DNA from: Sphingomonas hankookensis
GTDB taxonomy: Bacteria; Pseudomonadota; Alphaproteobacteria; Sphingomonadales; Sphingomonadaceae
DNA length: 64,000 nucleotides
Direction: 5' to 3'
Assembly: GCF_001619955.1 (NCBI RefSeq)
Contig: NZ_LQQO01000007.1
Span: 56,992 to 120,991, forward strand
The notes below the pieces were generated by a model. That model worked only from the letters and a program-made list of their open reading frames with translations. It did no database searches and was not told the origin of the DNA. The position numbers and the translations under genes were made by a program. This document shows positions 31,059 through 40,425 of this stretch, piece after piece (position 1 is the stretch's first letter; every line of letters starts with the position of its first letter).

Positions 31059-32018
31059 TCAGGCGATCTTGTCGATGAAACCACGCGGCACACGCAGCAC
31101 GGTGCCGTGGCGCGCTTCCTTGGGAAAGCGCACCCGCGCCGTCTCGTCCCGCCACGTCACGAAATCGGTGGTCGACGCCGCGCCGAAATAGCCTTTTTCG
31201 TACACGTCGTAATAGACGACGGCGCGCCCATCGATCCACACCGCGCTCGGCCCCTCGGTCATGGTCGGGCTGAACGGCTTGCTCGCCGGTCCGAACGGCC
31301 CGGTCGGCGACGCCGCCGAACTGCTGACCACCCAGCGGCGCTGTTCGACGTCGTGCGTCTCGTCCTTGTAGATCATGCGATAGCCGCCCTGCGGCAGCTT
31401 CAGCAGGGTGAAGTCGATCGAATCGAACCCCGGATCGAACAGCAGTTTCGTCGGCGAAAAGGTTCGGAAATCGCGGGTCCGGGTGTAATAGGGCCTGAGC
31501 TTCAGCCCCTCGAACCGCTCGCCCGGCGTCGCGCCGTATTTGCCGTCGATGCTGCTCGACCAGAAGATCATGAAATCGCGCCGCTTGGGGTCATAGACCG
31601 TTTCCGGCGCCCAGCTGTTGCGCACCCCCGCGAACGCGGTCATCACCGGGATCGTCTGCTGCTTCGACCAGTGCATCAGGTCGCGCGAGGTCGCATGGCC
31701 GATCACCGGCCCGAACCAGTCGCTGGTCCACACCAGATGCCACAGCCCGTCGGGCGCCTGGCACAGATGCGGATCGCGCATCAACCTGTCCTTGCCGACC
31801 TCGGGCATCAGGAACCCGCGCCCGCCGCCTAGCGGAGTGAAGACGAACCCGTCGTCGCTCCGCGCCAGTTTCAGCCCCGCGCGCCCTTCGTCCTTGTCGG
31901 TGAAGTAGCTCAGCAGAAACGCATCGTCGCCACGCGGGGCCGCAAAGGCGGGCAGGGCGGCGGTGCCGATCGTCGCACCGGCGGCTGCCAGCAAGTCCCG
32001 CCGCGTCAGTTCGTGCAT
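31059..32018 (-). CDS. Tat-exported GH43-like beta-propeller glycosidase
   Basis: 319 residues. Twin-arginine signal ([20 protein letters not shown]). The mature protein has the repeated W-x-x-D type blades of five-bladed propeller glycosidases (GH43/GH117-like): [40 protein letters not shown] and [20 protein letters not shown], giving candidate Asp and Glu catalytic residues. Such enzymes usually cleave arabinose, xylose or galactose residues. Substrate unknown. The unexpected partner is glutaminase, five bases downstream. Confidence 0.82.
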   Translation of the reverse strand: MHELTRRDLLAAAGATIGTAALPAFAAPRGDDAFLLSYFTDKDEGRAGLKLARSDDGFVFTPLGGGRGFLMPEVGKDRLMRDPHLCQAPDGLWHLVWTSDWFGPVIGHATSRDLMHWSKQQTIPVMTAFAGVRNSWAPETVYDPKRRDFMIFWSSSIDGKYGATPGERFEGLKLRPYYTRTRDFRTFSPTKLLFDPGFDSIDFTLLKLPQGGYRMIYKDETHDVEQRRWVVSSSAASPTGPFGPASKPFSPTMTEGPSAVWIDGRAVVYYDVYEKGYFGAASTTDFVTWRDETARVRFPKEARHGTVLRVPRGFIDKIA

Positions 32019-32172
32019 AGCGTCTCTCCCGTTCGTCCGGCGTGGCTATCGCGCGGGCGGCGCTTTGCAAAGCGGTCGTTGTGAACGGCGTGCGGTTCGA
32101 TCGACGCGCGGTCGTATCCGGTGACATCGGAGGAAACTGTCGGGAGGTTGGTAGGGGAGGCGCAACCCGTCC

Positions 32173-32257
32173 GTCACCCCGGACTTGATCCGGGGTCCCG
32201 CTACTTCTTCTTCGCGGGTCGGTAAGAAGCGGGACCCCGGGTCAAGCCCGGGGTGAC
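32173..32257. repeat. Paired palindromic repeat, family B
   Basis: 85-bp dyad from GTCACCCCGGACTTGATCCG to GGGGTGAC, in the 268-base gap between mutS and the glycosidase gene. Inverted halves each contain the CCCGCTTCTT / AAGAAGCGGG pair. Confidence 0.88.
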
Positions 32258-32286
32258 GGACAGAGAGATACACGACGCCATTCCCC

Positions 32287-34902
32287 TCAAACCAGCCCCT
32301 TCAACCGGTACAGCGCCTCCATCGCCTCCCTTGGCGACATCGCATCGACGTCCAGCGCGCCCAATGCCTCCCGCAACCCGTCGACCGGCGCCTCCTCGAC
32401 CGGGGCCATCGCGGCGAACAGCGGCAGGTCGTCCAGCCCCGCCGCAATGCCGCCGGTCTTGGCCTTGCCCGCCTCCAGCTTCGCCAGCACTGCCTTCGCC
32501 CGCTGCAATGTCGCCGGCGGCAGCCCGGCGAGGCGCGCGACGGCGATGCCATAGCTGCGATCCGCCGGCCCCTCGGCCAGTTCGTGCAGCAGCACCAGAT
32601 CGCCCTTCCACTCGCGCGCGCGGACATGGTGCAGCGACAGCGCGTCGCACCGCTCGGCCAGCCGCGTCAGCTCGTGATAATGCGTCGCGAACAGGCAGCG
32701 GCAGCGATTATCCTCATGGATCGCCTCGACCACCGCCCACGCGATCGCCAAGCCGTCATAGGTCGACGTACCGCGCCCCACCTCGTCGAGGATCACGAAC
32801 GACCGGGGCGTCGCCTGCGCCAGGATCGCCGCCGTCTCGACCATCTCGACCATGAAGGTCGACCGCCCGCGCGCCAGATTGTCCGACGCGCCGACCCGGC
32901 TGAACAACCGGTCGACCAGCCCCAATGTCGCCGAGGTCGCCGGCACGAAGCTGCCCGCCTGCGCCAGCACGACGATCAGCGCATTCTGCCGCAGGAAGGT
33001 CGACTTGCCGCCCATGTTCGGCCCCGTGACCAGCCACAGCCGCGAGCTTTCCGACAGCCGACAGTCGTTCGCCACGAACCGCCCGCCGCTCCTCGCCACC
33101 GCGCTCTCGACCACCGGATGCCGCCCGCCGACGATCTCGAGGCAGCTATGATCGACCAGCACTGGGCGCGCCCAGCCGCCCTCGGCCGCACGTTCGGCCA
33201 GCGCCGCCGTCACGTCGATCCGCGCCAGCGCATCCGCCGTCGCGGCGATCGCTTCCCGCTTGTCAAGCGCGGCTTCGGTAAACGCCTCCAGATGCGCCGC
33301 CTCCGCCGCCAGCGCATGCGCGCCAGCCTGGGTCACCTTCAGCGCCGCTTCGTGCAGGTCGGGCGCGTTGAAGCGGACGACCCCGGCCAATGTCTGGCGA
33401 TGGGTAAAGCCGCTATCGGCCGCCATCAGCTTGTCGGCGGCGCGCGCCGGCACCTCGACATGATAGCCGAGCACGCCATTGTGCCGGATCTTGAGCGCCG
33501 AAATCCCGGTCCGCTCCCGATACTGCGCCTCCAGCGCGGCAATCGCCCGCCGCCCGCCGGCGCCGGTATCGCGCAGCGCATCGAGCGCGGCGTCATATCC
33601 TTCCGCCACGAACCCGCCCGCCGCCGCATCGATCGGCGGCATCGGCACCAGCCCGCGCGTCAGCAGGTCGATCAGCTCGCCATGCCCGCGCAGCCGCGGC
33701 GCCAGCTCGACGATCAGCGGCGGCACGGCCGGCAGTTTGTCCAGCCGCTGCCCCAGCGTCCATGCCGCGCTCAACCCGTCGCGCAACTGCCCCAGATCGC
33801 GCGGGGAGCCGCGTCGCGCCGCGATCCGCCCCAGCGCCCGGCCGATATCGGGCAAGGCGCGCAGCGTCGTGCGCAGCTCGTCGCGCAAACCGGGATCGTC
33901 ATGCGCCCACGCCACCGCGGCATGGCGGCCCTCGATCATCGCCCGGTCCATCAACGGCGCGGCGATATCGCTCGCCAGCAACCGCGCACCGGCGCCCGTC
34001 ACCGTCCGGTCGACCTCCGCCAGCAGGCTGCCCGCCCGCGCCCCCGCCGCCGTCCGCGTCAGTTCGAGGCTCTCGCGCGTCGCCGCATCGATCGCCATGC
34101 ACTGGCCATCGGCCGCGCAGACCGGCGGGCGCAGGAACGGCAATTGCCCCCGCGCCGTATGGTCGAGATAGGCAATGAGGCCACCCGCCGCCGCCAGCGC
34201 GGCACGCGAAAACTGCCCGAACCCGTCGAGCGTCGCGACGCCGTGCAGCGCCTTCAACCGCGCCTCGCCGGACGCACTGTCGAAATCGGCCCTGGCGCGC
34301 AGCAGCGTCGCGACCTCGGCAAAGGTCGACGTCTCCGCCGCGACCACCTCGACCGCCTGCAACCGGGCGAGCGCGGCGGTCAGGCCGGCGGCATCGGTCT
34401 CGATCACTTCGAACCGGCCGGTCGATACATCGGCGGCGGCAATCGCCACGCCGCCCGCCGCCTCGCCGATGCACGCGCACCAGTTCGCCGCGCGCGCATC
34501 GAGCAGCGCTTCCTCGGTCAGCGTGCCTGCCGTCACCACCCGCACGATCGCCCGCGCGACCAGCGCTTTGGAACCCCTCGCGCGTTTCGCCTCTTCCGGG
34601 CTTTCGACCTGTTCGGCGATGGCGACCCGGTGCCCCGCCTTGATCAGCCGCGCCAGATACCCCTCGGCCGAATGCACCGGCACGCCGCACATCGGGATCT
34701 TCGCGCCGTCATGCTCGCCACGCGCGGTCAGCGCGATGTCGAGGCACGCTGCGGCGATCTTCGCATCGTCATGGAACAGCTCGAAAAAGTCACCCATGCG
34801 ATAGAAGAGCAGGCAATCGTCGGCCTCCGCCTTCAACGCCAGATATTGCTGCATCATCGGGGTGGGGGCGGGGGAATCGGTTCCCTGAGCCTTGCTTGCC
34901 AT
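32287..34902 (-). CDS. mutS: DNA mismatch repair protein MutS
   Basis: 871 residues, normal for MutS. Recognises base mismatches and small loops as a dimer, then recruits MutL. N-terminal mismatch-binding domain with the diagnostic Phe-x-Glu (LFYRMGDFFELFHDDA and MMQQYLALK), connector and lever domains, and the C-terminal ATPase with Walker A TGPNMGGKSTFLRQ, GRSTFMVEM signature and Walker B VILDEVGRGTSTYDGLAIAW. ATG at 34902 (MASKAQG) is preferred to an upstream in-frame codon at 34947. Divergent from maeB. Confidence 0.97.
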   Translation of the reverse strand: MASKAQGTDSPAPTPMMQQYLALKAEADDCLLFYRMGDFFELFHDDAKIAAACLDIALTARGEHDGAKIPMCGVPVHSAEGYLARLIKAGHRVAIAEQVESPEEAKRARGSKALVARAIVRVVTAGTLTEEALLDARAANWCACIGEAAGGVAIAAADVSTGRFEVIETDAAGLTAALARLQAVEVVAAETSTFAEVATLLRARADFDSASGEARLKALHGVATLDGFGQFSRAALAAAGGLIAYLDHTARGQLPFLRPPVCAADGQCMAIDAATRESLELTRTAAGARAGSLLAEVDRTVTGAGARLLASDIAAPLMDRAMIEGRHAAVAWAHDDPGLRDELRTTLRALPDIGRALGRIAARRGSPRDLGQLRDGLSAAWTLGQRLDKLPAVPPLIVELAPRLRGHGELIDLLTRGLVPMPPIDAAAGGFVAEGYDAALDALRDTGAGGRRAIAALEAQYRERTGISALKIRHNGVLGYHVEVPARAADKLMAADSGFTHRQTLAGVVRFNAPDLHEAALKVTQAGAHALAAEAAHLEAFTEAALDKREAIAATADALARIDVTAALAERAAEGGWARPVLVDHSCLEIVGGRHPVVESAVARSGGRFVANDCRLSESSRLWLVTGPNMGGKSTFLRQNALIVVLAQAGSFVPATSATLGLVDRLFSRVGASDNLARGRSTFMVEMVETAAILAQATPRSFVILDEVGRGTSTYDGLAIAWAVVEAIHEDNRCRCLFATHYHELTRLAERCDALSLHHVRAREWKGDLVLLHELAEGPADRSYGIAVARLAGLPPATLQRAKAVLAKLEAGKAKTGGIAAGLDDLPLFAAMAPVEEAPVDGLREALGALDVDAMSPREAMEALYRLKGLV

Positions 34903-35023
34903 CGCCGGGCGATACCGTCCGGCGGCGTGCCCGCGCAAGCGTATCAAAGCATATCCGCGCGCCCTTCACCCTTGCCCCGCGCGCCTTCCCCTGCGTAAAG
35001 CCCATCCAAACGGGAGATCGCCA

Positions 35024-37279
35024 GTGTCCGAAACCACCGACCAGTTTTCCGAGCGCGAGGCGCTGCTGTTCCATTCGGAAGGCCGTCCGGGCAAGATCGA
35101 GATCATCGCGTCCAAGCCGATGGCGACCCAGCGCGACCTCGCGCTCGCCTATTCGCCCGGCGTCGCGGTACCGGTGAAGGCGATCCACGACGATCCCGCC
35201 ACCGCCTACGACTATACCGCCAAGGGCAATCTGGTCGCGGTCATCTCGAACGGCACGGCGATCCTCGGCCTCGGCAATCTCGGCGCGCTGGCGTCGAAGC
35301 CGGTGATGGAGGGCAAGGCGGTGCTGTTCAAACGCTTCGCCGACGTCGATTCGATCGATATCGAGCTGAAGACCGAGGATGTCGACCGCTTCATCGACGC
35401 GGTCGAGCTGATGGAGCCGAGCTTCGGCGGCATCAATCTGGAAGACATCAAGTCACCCGAATGCTTCATCATCGAGCAGACCCTTCGGGAACGCATGAAC
35501 ATTCCCGTCTTCCACGACGACCAGCACGGCACCGCGATCATCTGCGCCGCCGGCCTCATCAACGCCTGCCTGCTGACCAAGCGCAAGCTGTCCGAGGTCA
35601 AGGTCGTGGTGAACGGGGCGGGTGCCGCCGCCATCGCCTGCACCGAACTGATGAAGGCGATGGGCGTCGCCCATGAAAACGTCATCATGTGCGACCGCAC
35701 CGGCGTCATCTATCAGGGCCGCGACGACGTGAACCAGTGGCAGTCGGCCCATGCCGCCGCCACCGACCGCCGCACGCTGACCGAGGCGCTGCACGGCGCC
35801 GACGTGTTCCTGGGCCTCTCCGCGGCGGGCGCGCTGAAGCCCGAAATGGTCAAGGACATGGCGCCGTCGCCGATCATCTTCGCGATGGCCAATCCGGAGC
35901 CGGAAATCCGCCCCGAACTGGCCAAGGCCGCGCGCCCCGACGCGATCGTCGCCACCGGCCGCTCGGACTATCCGAACCAGGTCAACAACGTCATCGGCTT
36001 CCCCTTCATCTTCCGCGGCGCGCTCGACGTCCGCGCCACCGGCATCAATGACGAGATGAAGATCGCCGCCGCGACCGCCATCGCCGAACTCGCGCGCCAG
36101 CGCGTGCCGGAGGAAGTCGCGCTCGCCTATGGCACGCAGCACAGCTTCGGCCCCGATTACATCATCCCCGCGCCGTTCGACCCGCGCCTGATGGAACTGG
36201 TGCCCTCCGCCGTTGCCAAGGCAGCGATGGATTCGGGCGTCGCGACGCGCCCGATCCTCGACATGGAGGCCTATCGCCAGCAGCTGCGCGCGCGCCTCAA
36301 CCCGACCACTTCGGTCCTGACCATGGCTTATGAGGGCGCCCGCGCGCACCCCAAGCGCGTGCTGTTCGCCGAAGGCGAAGAGGAAGTCGTGCTGCGTGCC
36401 GCCATCGCCTTCAAGGAAGGTGGCTATGGCATCCCGGTGCTGGTCGGTCGCGACGACGTCTATGACCAGCTGCGCGCGCTCGGCGTCGCCAATCCCGAGG
36501 AATATGAAGTCCATAACAGCCGCACCAGCGAGATGGTGCCGCAGATGGTCGACTTCCTCTATGGGCGGCTGCAGCGTCGCGGCTTCCTGAAGCGCGATGT
36601 CGAGCGGATGATCAACCAGGACCGCAACACCTTCGGCGCGGTGCTGCTGCAGCTGGGCGTTGCGGATGCGATGATCACCGGCATCACCCGCACCTATGCC
36701 CAGGCGTTTCGCGGCGTGCGGCGGGTCATCGATCCGGTCGACGGCAAGGTGCCGTTCGGCATTCACCTGCTCGTGGGACAGAGCCATACCGTGTTCATGG
36801 CCGACACCACGATCAACGAACGCCCCTCGGGCGAGGAACTGGCCGACATTGCCGAGCGCACCGCCGCCGTCGCCCGTCGCATGGGCCACGAACCGCGCGT
36901 CGCGTTCCTCAGCTATTCGACCTTCGGCAATCCCGAAGGCCAGTGGATCGACAATGTCCGCGACGGCGTGGCCGCGCTTAACAAGCGGCAGGTCGGTTTC
37001 GAATATGAAGGCGAAATGGCCCCCGACGTCGCGCTCAACCCGCGCCAGATGGCGAACTTCCCCTTCGCCCGCCTGTCGGGTCCGGCCAATGTGCTGGTGA
37101 TGCCCGGACTGCAATCGGCCAACATCTCGGCCAAGCTGCTGCGCGAACTGGGCGGCGACGACGTGATCGGCCCGATGCTGATCGGCATGGAAAAGCCGGT
37201 ACAGATCGCCCCGATGACCAGCACCGCCAACGAACTGGTGACGCTGGCGGTGCTCGCCGCCGGCGGCATGGTCGGGTGA
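35024..37279 (+). CDS. maeB: NADP-dependent malic enzyme, MaeB type
   Basis: 751 residues. Converts malate to pyruvate and CO2 with NADP reduction. N-terminal malic enzyme (about residues 1-430): LALAYSPGVAVPVKAIHDDP, NPVFHDDQHGTA-type segment FHDDQHGTAIICAAGLINAC, and the NAD(P) loop VVNGAGAAAIACTELMKAMG. The C-terminal ~320 residues are a phosphotransacetylase-like domain (RVLFAEGEEEVVLRAAIAFK; TRTYAQAFRGVRRVIDPV), known in MaeB to bind acetyl-CoA as a regulator and lacking transferase activity. The GTG at 35024 has GGGAG eight bases upstream; the longer upstream frame is not used. Confidence 0.96.
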   Translation: MSETTDQFSEREALLFHSEGRPGKIEIIASKPMATQRDLALAYSPGVAVPVKAIHDDPATAYDYTAKGNLVAVISNGTAILGLGNLGALASKPVMEGKAVLFKRFADVDSIDIELKTEDVDRFIDAVELMEPSFGGINLEDIKSPECFIIEQTLRERMNIPVFHDDQHGTAIICAAGLINACLLTKRKLSEVKVVVNGAGAAAIACTELMKAMGVAHENVIMCDRTGVIYQGRDDVNQWQSAHAAATDRRTLTEALHGADVFLGLSAAGALKPEMVKDMAPSPIIFAMANPEPEIRPELAKAARPDAIVATGRSDYPNQVNNVIGFPFIFRGALDVRATGINDEMKIAAATAIAELARQRVPEEVALAYGTQHSFGPDYIIPAPFDPRLMELVPSAVAKAAMDSGVATRPILDMEAYRQQLRARLNPTTSVLTMAYEGARAHPKRVLFAEGEEEVVLRAAIAFKEGGYGIPVLVGRDDVYDQLRALGVANPEEYEVHNSRTSEMVPQMVDFLYGRLQRRGFLKRDVERMINQDRNTFGAVLLQLGVADAMITGITRTYAQAFRGVRRVIDPVDGKVPFGIHLLVGQSHTVFMADTTINERPSGEELADIAERTAAVARRMGHEPRVAFLSYSTFGNPEGQWIDNVRDGVAALNKRQVGFEYEGEMAPDVALNPRQMANFPFARLSGPANVLVMPGLQSANISAKLLRELGGDDVIGPMLIGMEKPVQIAPMTSTANELVTLAVLAAGGMVG

Positions 37280-37284
37280 GGGCA

Positions 37285-37308
37285 GGGGGCGCGATCGATC
37301 GCGCCCCC
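37285..37308. terminator. 24-bp perfect palindrome between convergent genes
   Basis: GGGGGCGCGATC followed at once by its reverse complement, five bases after the maeB stop. It likely ends transcription from maeB and from the convergent hypothetical gene, although no T run is present on either side. GATC/CGATCG at its centre could also be methylated. Confidence 0.6.
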
Positions 37309-37318
37309 CTCCCGGCCG

Positions 37319-37804
37319 TTATTCCGGCCGGCCGTTCTCGATCTCCGACGCGAACCGTCGATAATAGGCAGCGGACGCGGCATTGCCCGCTTTTACGAAC
37401 CGATCGCCGACCTGTCGGGCGGCCAGGACGGCATCGGCCCAAGCCTGATCCTGTTCCTTTAAATAATTGCCGTCGGCAGGCAAAATCCTGCCGTCGGCGG
37501 TGAAACCACGCGCGGCGGCGTAGGACTTGTCCGGGTTGAACAGCAGACCGCTGGCGGGGCGGCCCGCTTTTATTCGACCTACCAGAAACGCGAACGGTGC
37601 TCCTCGACCGATGCGCAAGACGCCAAGTCCTTCCGCCCGGTTTTTCACACAATCGCCAAGCCATTGCGCTGGCTCGCCGGCATATCGCGCAGGCACCGCG
37701 GCACGACAGGCGGTAGGGAAGGACGGCGTACGCGACGAGCGTGGTTCAGCGGCGGTCGCTGCCAATGCCAAAACTGCCGCCAGGACGAACGTACGGCCGA
37801 TCAT
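37319..37804 (-). CDS. Secreted protein with a MORN-like motif
   Basis: 161 residues. Signal peptide MIGRTFVLAAVLALAATAAE. The segment AQWLGDCVKNRAEGLGVLRI has the spacing of a MORN repeat (W-x-G-x-C-x-N-G-x-A-x-G-x-G), followed by a helical C-terminal part (KAGNAASAAYYRRFASEIEN). Two cysteines could pair. The ATG at 37804 overlaps the stop of the M15 peptidase (ATGA), so it was made with that protein; an earlier start at 37837 is rejected. Function unknown. Base composition is less GC-rich than the flanking core genes, suggesting transfer as a unit with the peptidase. Confidence 0.72.
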   Translation of the reverse strand: MIGRTFVLAAVLALAATAAEPRSSRTPSFPTACRAAVPARYAGEPAQWLGDCVKNRAEGLGVLRIGRGAPFAFLVGRIKAGRPASGLLFNPDKSYAAARGFTADGRILPADGNYLKEQDQAWADAVLAARQVGDRFVKAGNAASAAYYRRFASEIENGRPE

Positions 37805-38675
37805 AGTTGGAAACTCCGCACAAGCGCCAACCCGCATTCGAAGTGCATCGCGTCCTTACGACCGATACTTCGATAGCCGCCGCCCCAATACCAGCCCGCT
37901 CGGTGAAAGTGGGGCACCATCACGTCCAAGCCGCGCATGGAGTAACCGGCACCATAAGGAGGAGCGTCGACACCGATGACGAAGTCGATCGCGATCCCCC
38001 AGGAATGGTTCGAGTAGGATGCACCGTTCCGCGTCTTTCGAATGAGATGCATGCCGTTATACCCCAGGATGCCGTTCAGCGTCGGGTATTTCCGTAAAAC
38101 CGTCGCCAGCACACTGCGCAGGCTTGCCAGCGCCGGCTTCAGTCCGGTTGCGCGGAACGGGCCGACCGATTCTGTTGCGGTCAACCCTTTCATCCGTTGG
38201 CTGTTAGGATCGCCCAGCAGCGCCATCATGTGCGAACTGGTCGGGCAAACCAGTCCAGCGTTGATCGCCGGGCCGGGAAGTACGGTTCTTTCCCGCCAAT
38301 ACTCGACCAACGGTTCGAACCTGGGTTTCGGCGAAGCAGATGGCGGCGATGCGACAGGTCGCGATGACTTGGGTCGTTCCAGCGGTCTAGTGTGCCGGGG
38401 CGGGACAGGTGGTGTCGTCAGCGCCTGCCGGTTGCGGGATGCCGCCGCCTTTGCCGATAGATGTCGAAAAGTCGGGCCACGAACGTCGATCCGCCCATCG
38501 GGCCGTCGTATCACATCGCGCTGAAACTGCTCGATGGCCCGGATCGTCTTTCGCCCACAGAGCCCGTCGATCGGACCGGCGAGACGCCGACGCTTTGCAA
38601 CAGCGATTGAACGGCAATCACGTCCTGTCGACGATTTTCACCGCCCAACCCTACCGACGCCAATATTGCGCTCAT
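37801..38675 (-). pseudogene. Frameshifted M15 (VanY/endolysin-like) peptidase with peptidoglycan-binding domain
   Basis: ATG at 38675 (GGGAG nine bases upstream) opens MSAILASVGLGGENRRQDVI, running as a peptidoglycan-binding domain up to SVGVSP at about 38577. One base is then missing and the frame that continues the domain (GPIDGLCGRKTIRAIEQFQR) leads into the rest: a Pro-rich linker and a C-terminal M15-type D,D-/L,D-peptidase with the zinc motifs SNHSWGIAIDF and DAMHFE. Restoring one G (CCGGT to CCGGGT) would give an intact protein of about 290 residues. Either a real frameshift or an assembly error. Resembles phage endolysins; GC is lower than neighbours. Without the shift, GTG 38514 could still give a 237-residue peptidase lacking most of the binding domain. 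Confidence 0.8.
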
Positions 38676-38759
38676 GGCATATCACTCCCATCACAGAAGC
38701 GACGGAAGAATGCTCGAATCGGGGCGGTGCCGCAAGACGCGGATGCGCACGAGCCCCCC

Positions 38760-39479
38760 TCAAAACTCCTTGATCAACCGCACGCCCCCCACCGGCCGCG
38801 CCCGTTCGCCGCGCTGCTTGTCGGCGCCGACGCCCAACTGCACATTCACCTTGTCCGCCAGCGGCGCATGGAATTGCGGGATGATCGCCACCCCGCCATC
38901 GCGGTGCGACTTGTAATTGACCTCGACCCCGGCGATCCGGTCGCGCCCCAGGTCGTAGAAGGTCGAATGGTTGACCAGCAGCCCGGCATCGCTTTCCGAC
39001 TGGCCGAGCCGCACGTCGCCGACCCCGACCATCGTCATCGTGCTCAGCCGTTCATTGTGCCGGCGCCCCAGCATGTAGAGCAGCGCCTGCGACGTCCGCC
39101 CGCTCTCGCGCTCGTAAATGCCCAGATATTGCACGCCGTGCACGGCGCGCCCGCGGTCGAACGTGCCGATCGTCGCCTGCGCGCCCATCTTCAGTTCGGC
39201 CAGCCGCGTGCCTTCGAACGGCAGCTCGATTTCCAGCGCGAAGCCGTCGGCAACGGCATATTCGATCTCCGGCGCCCATTCGACTGCGCGTTCCTGCCCC
39301 GACAGCGGCGACAGCGCGAGGACGTTGGTCTCCAGCTCGCCCCGCCGCGCGCCCATCGGGCGGACCATGTCGAACACCATCGGTTCGGGAATATGCGGAT
39401 AGTCGGTGGTGTCGCGCGCGGCGGCGGGAACGGCGCCGACCAGCGTCAGCAGCAGCGCGGCAAAACGGACAATAGCCAT
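38760..39479 (-). CDS. Putative outer membrane beta-barrel protein
   Basis: 239 residues. Signal peptide MAIVRFAALLLTLVGAVPAA (cut after ARD). The mature part is made of alternating amphipathic strands (ELETNVLALSPLSG, FALEIELPFEGTRLAELKMG, VNVQLGVGADKQ) and ends in Phe (VRLIKEF), the usual outer membrane barrel signal. Short barrel of perhaps 10-12 strands. It resembles the loose phenol-degradation-type (MetA-like) channel group; the substrate is unknown. Transcribed away from the SDR gene at 39612. Confidence 0.75.
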   Translation of the reverse strand: MAIVRFAALLLTLVGAVPAAARDTTDYPHIPEPMVFDMVRPMGARRGELETNVLALSPLSGQERAVEWAPEIEYAVADGFALEIELPFEGTRLAELKMGAQATIGTFDRGRAVHGVQYLGIYERESGRTSQALLYMLGRRHNERLSTMTMVGVGDVRLGQSESDAGLLVNHSTFYDLGRDRIAGVEVNYKSHRDGGVAIIPQFHAPLADKVNVQLGVGADKQRGERARPVGGVRLIKEF

Positions 39480-39611
39480 GGTTCGAACGGACCCTTGTAG
39501 TGCAGGCGCGTTCTACGGTCGGGCGCTGGCGGGTCAAACCGGCACGGGCCACCTGGGGATAGCGGCAGCATTTTGACCGTTATCGTTTACGATGCGGCAA
39601 CGGAGGCGGCG

Positions 39612-40322
39612 ATGACGACGGCGATGGTGATCGGTGCCAATGGCGGAATCGGTGCGGCGCTGGTGGCGGGGCTTGCCGGTTCCGGCCGCTACACCAGCAT
39701 CATCGCCGCCGCCCGCCGCGCGCCCGCCGCCTTGCCCGATGGTGTCGACTACCACCCGATCGACCTCGCCGATCCCGCCTCGATCGAAGCCGCCGCCGCG
39801 CGTATCGACGCGCCGCTCACCCGCGTCATCGTCGCGACCGGCATATTGCACGACGAAGCGGGCGGCCCCGAGCGCAGCCTGCGCGACCTCGACGCGGACC
39901 GTCTCGCCCATCTCTTTGCGATCAACACCATCGGCCCGGCACTGGTCTTGCGGCATTTCGCGCCGCTGCTGGTAAAGGACGCGCCGAGCGCCATCGCCTG
40001 TATCTCGGCGCGCGTCGGCAGCATTTCCGACAACCGGCTGGGCGGCTGGTACGGCTATCGCGCGTCGAAGGCGGCGCTGAACCAGATCGTGCGCACCGCC
40101 GCGATCGAACTGGCCCGCACCCGGCCACAGGCGGTCTGCGTCGCGCTCCATCCCGGCACCGTCGACACGGGGCTGAGCAAGCCGTTCCAGCGCGGGGTGC
40201 CGGCCGAAAAACTGTTCGCCCCGGCCTATAGCGCCGAACGGCTCCTGGCGGTGCTCGACGGCCTGACCCCGGCGCAAAGCGGCCGCATCTTCGCATGGGA
40301 CGGCGCGGAAATCACACCGTAA
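39612..40322 (+). CDS. Short-chain dehydrogenase/reductase, C-factor-like
   Basis: 236 residues. Rossmann-fold SDR: glycine motif VIGANGGIGAALV, NTIGPALVLRHF, Ser in ACISARVGSI and the catalytic YGYRASK (Y-x-x-x-K). The family resembles the CsgA/C-factor group of single-domain SDRs. ATG 39612 has a textbook GGAGG five bases upstream; a GTG-type extension from 39573 is rejected. The gene is followed by the tandem repeat array. Substrate unknown. Confidence 0.88.
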   Translation: MTTAMVIGANGGIGAALVAGLAGSGRYTSIIAAARRAPAALPDGVDYHPIDLADPASIEAAAARIDAPLTRVIVATGILHDEAGGPERSLRDLDADRLAHLFAINTIGPALVLRHFAPLLVKDAPSAIACISARVGSISDNRLGGWYGYRASKAALNQIVRTAAIELARTRPQAVCVALHPGTVDTGLSKPFQRGVPAEKLFAPAYSAERLLAVLDGLTPAQSGRIFAWDGAEITP

Positions 40323-40425
40323 CTTTCCTACACGCCGCCCGTCTGCCACCGTCGACGACGCTCTTTCGCATCGTCCGCCACCCCACCGCGCCCGCGCCGC
40401 CCGAAGCGCCGCGTCTTGCGCGCAA

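Noticed and set aside
32584..34998. Plus-strand ORF of 804 codons opposite mutS
   Set aside because: Shadow of mutS; Arg/His/Gln-rich translation without domains.
35453..37114. Minus-strand ORF of 553 codons within maeB
   Set aside because: Shadow of a certain gene; composition dominated by Gly, Asp, His and Arg with no motif.
38409..39500. Plus-strand ORF of 363 codons
   Set aside because: Lies opposite the M15 peptidase and the outer membrane protein, both of which have signal peptides or domain motifs; the plus-strand product has none.
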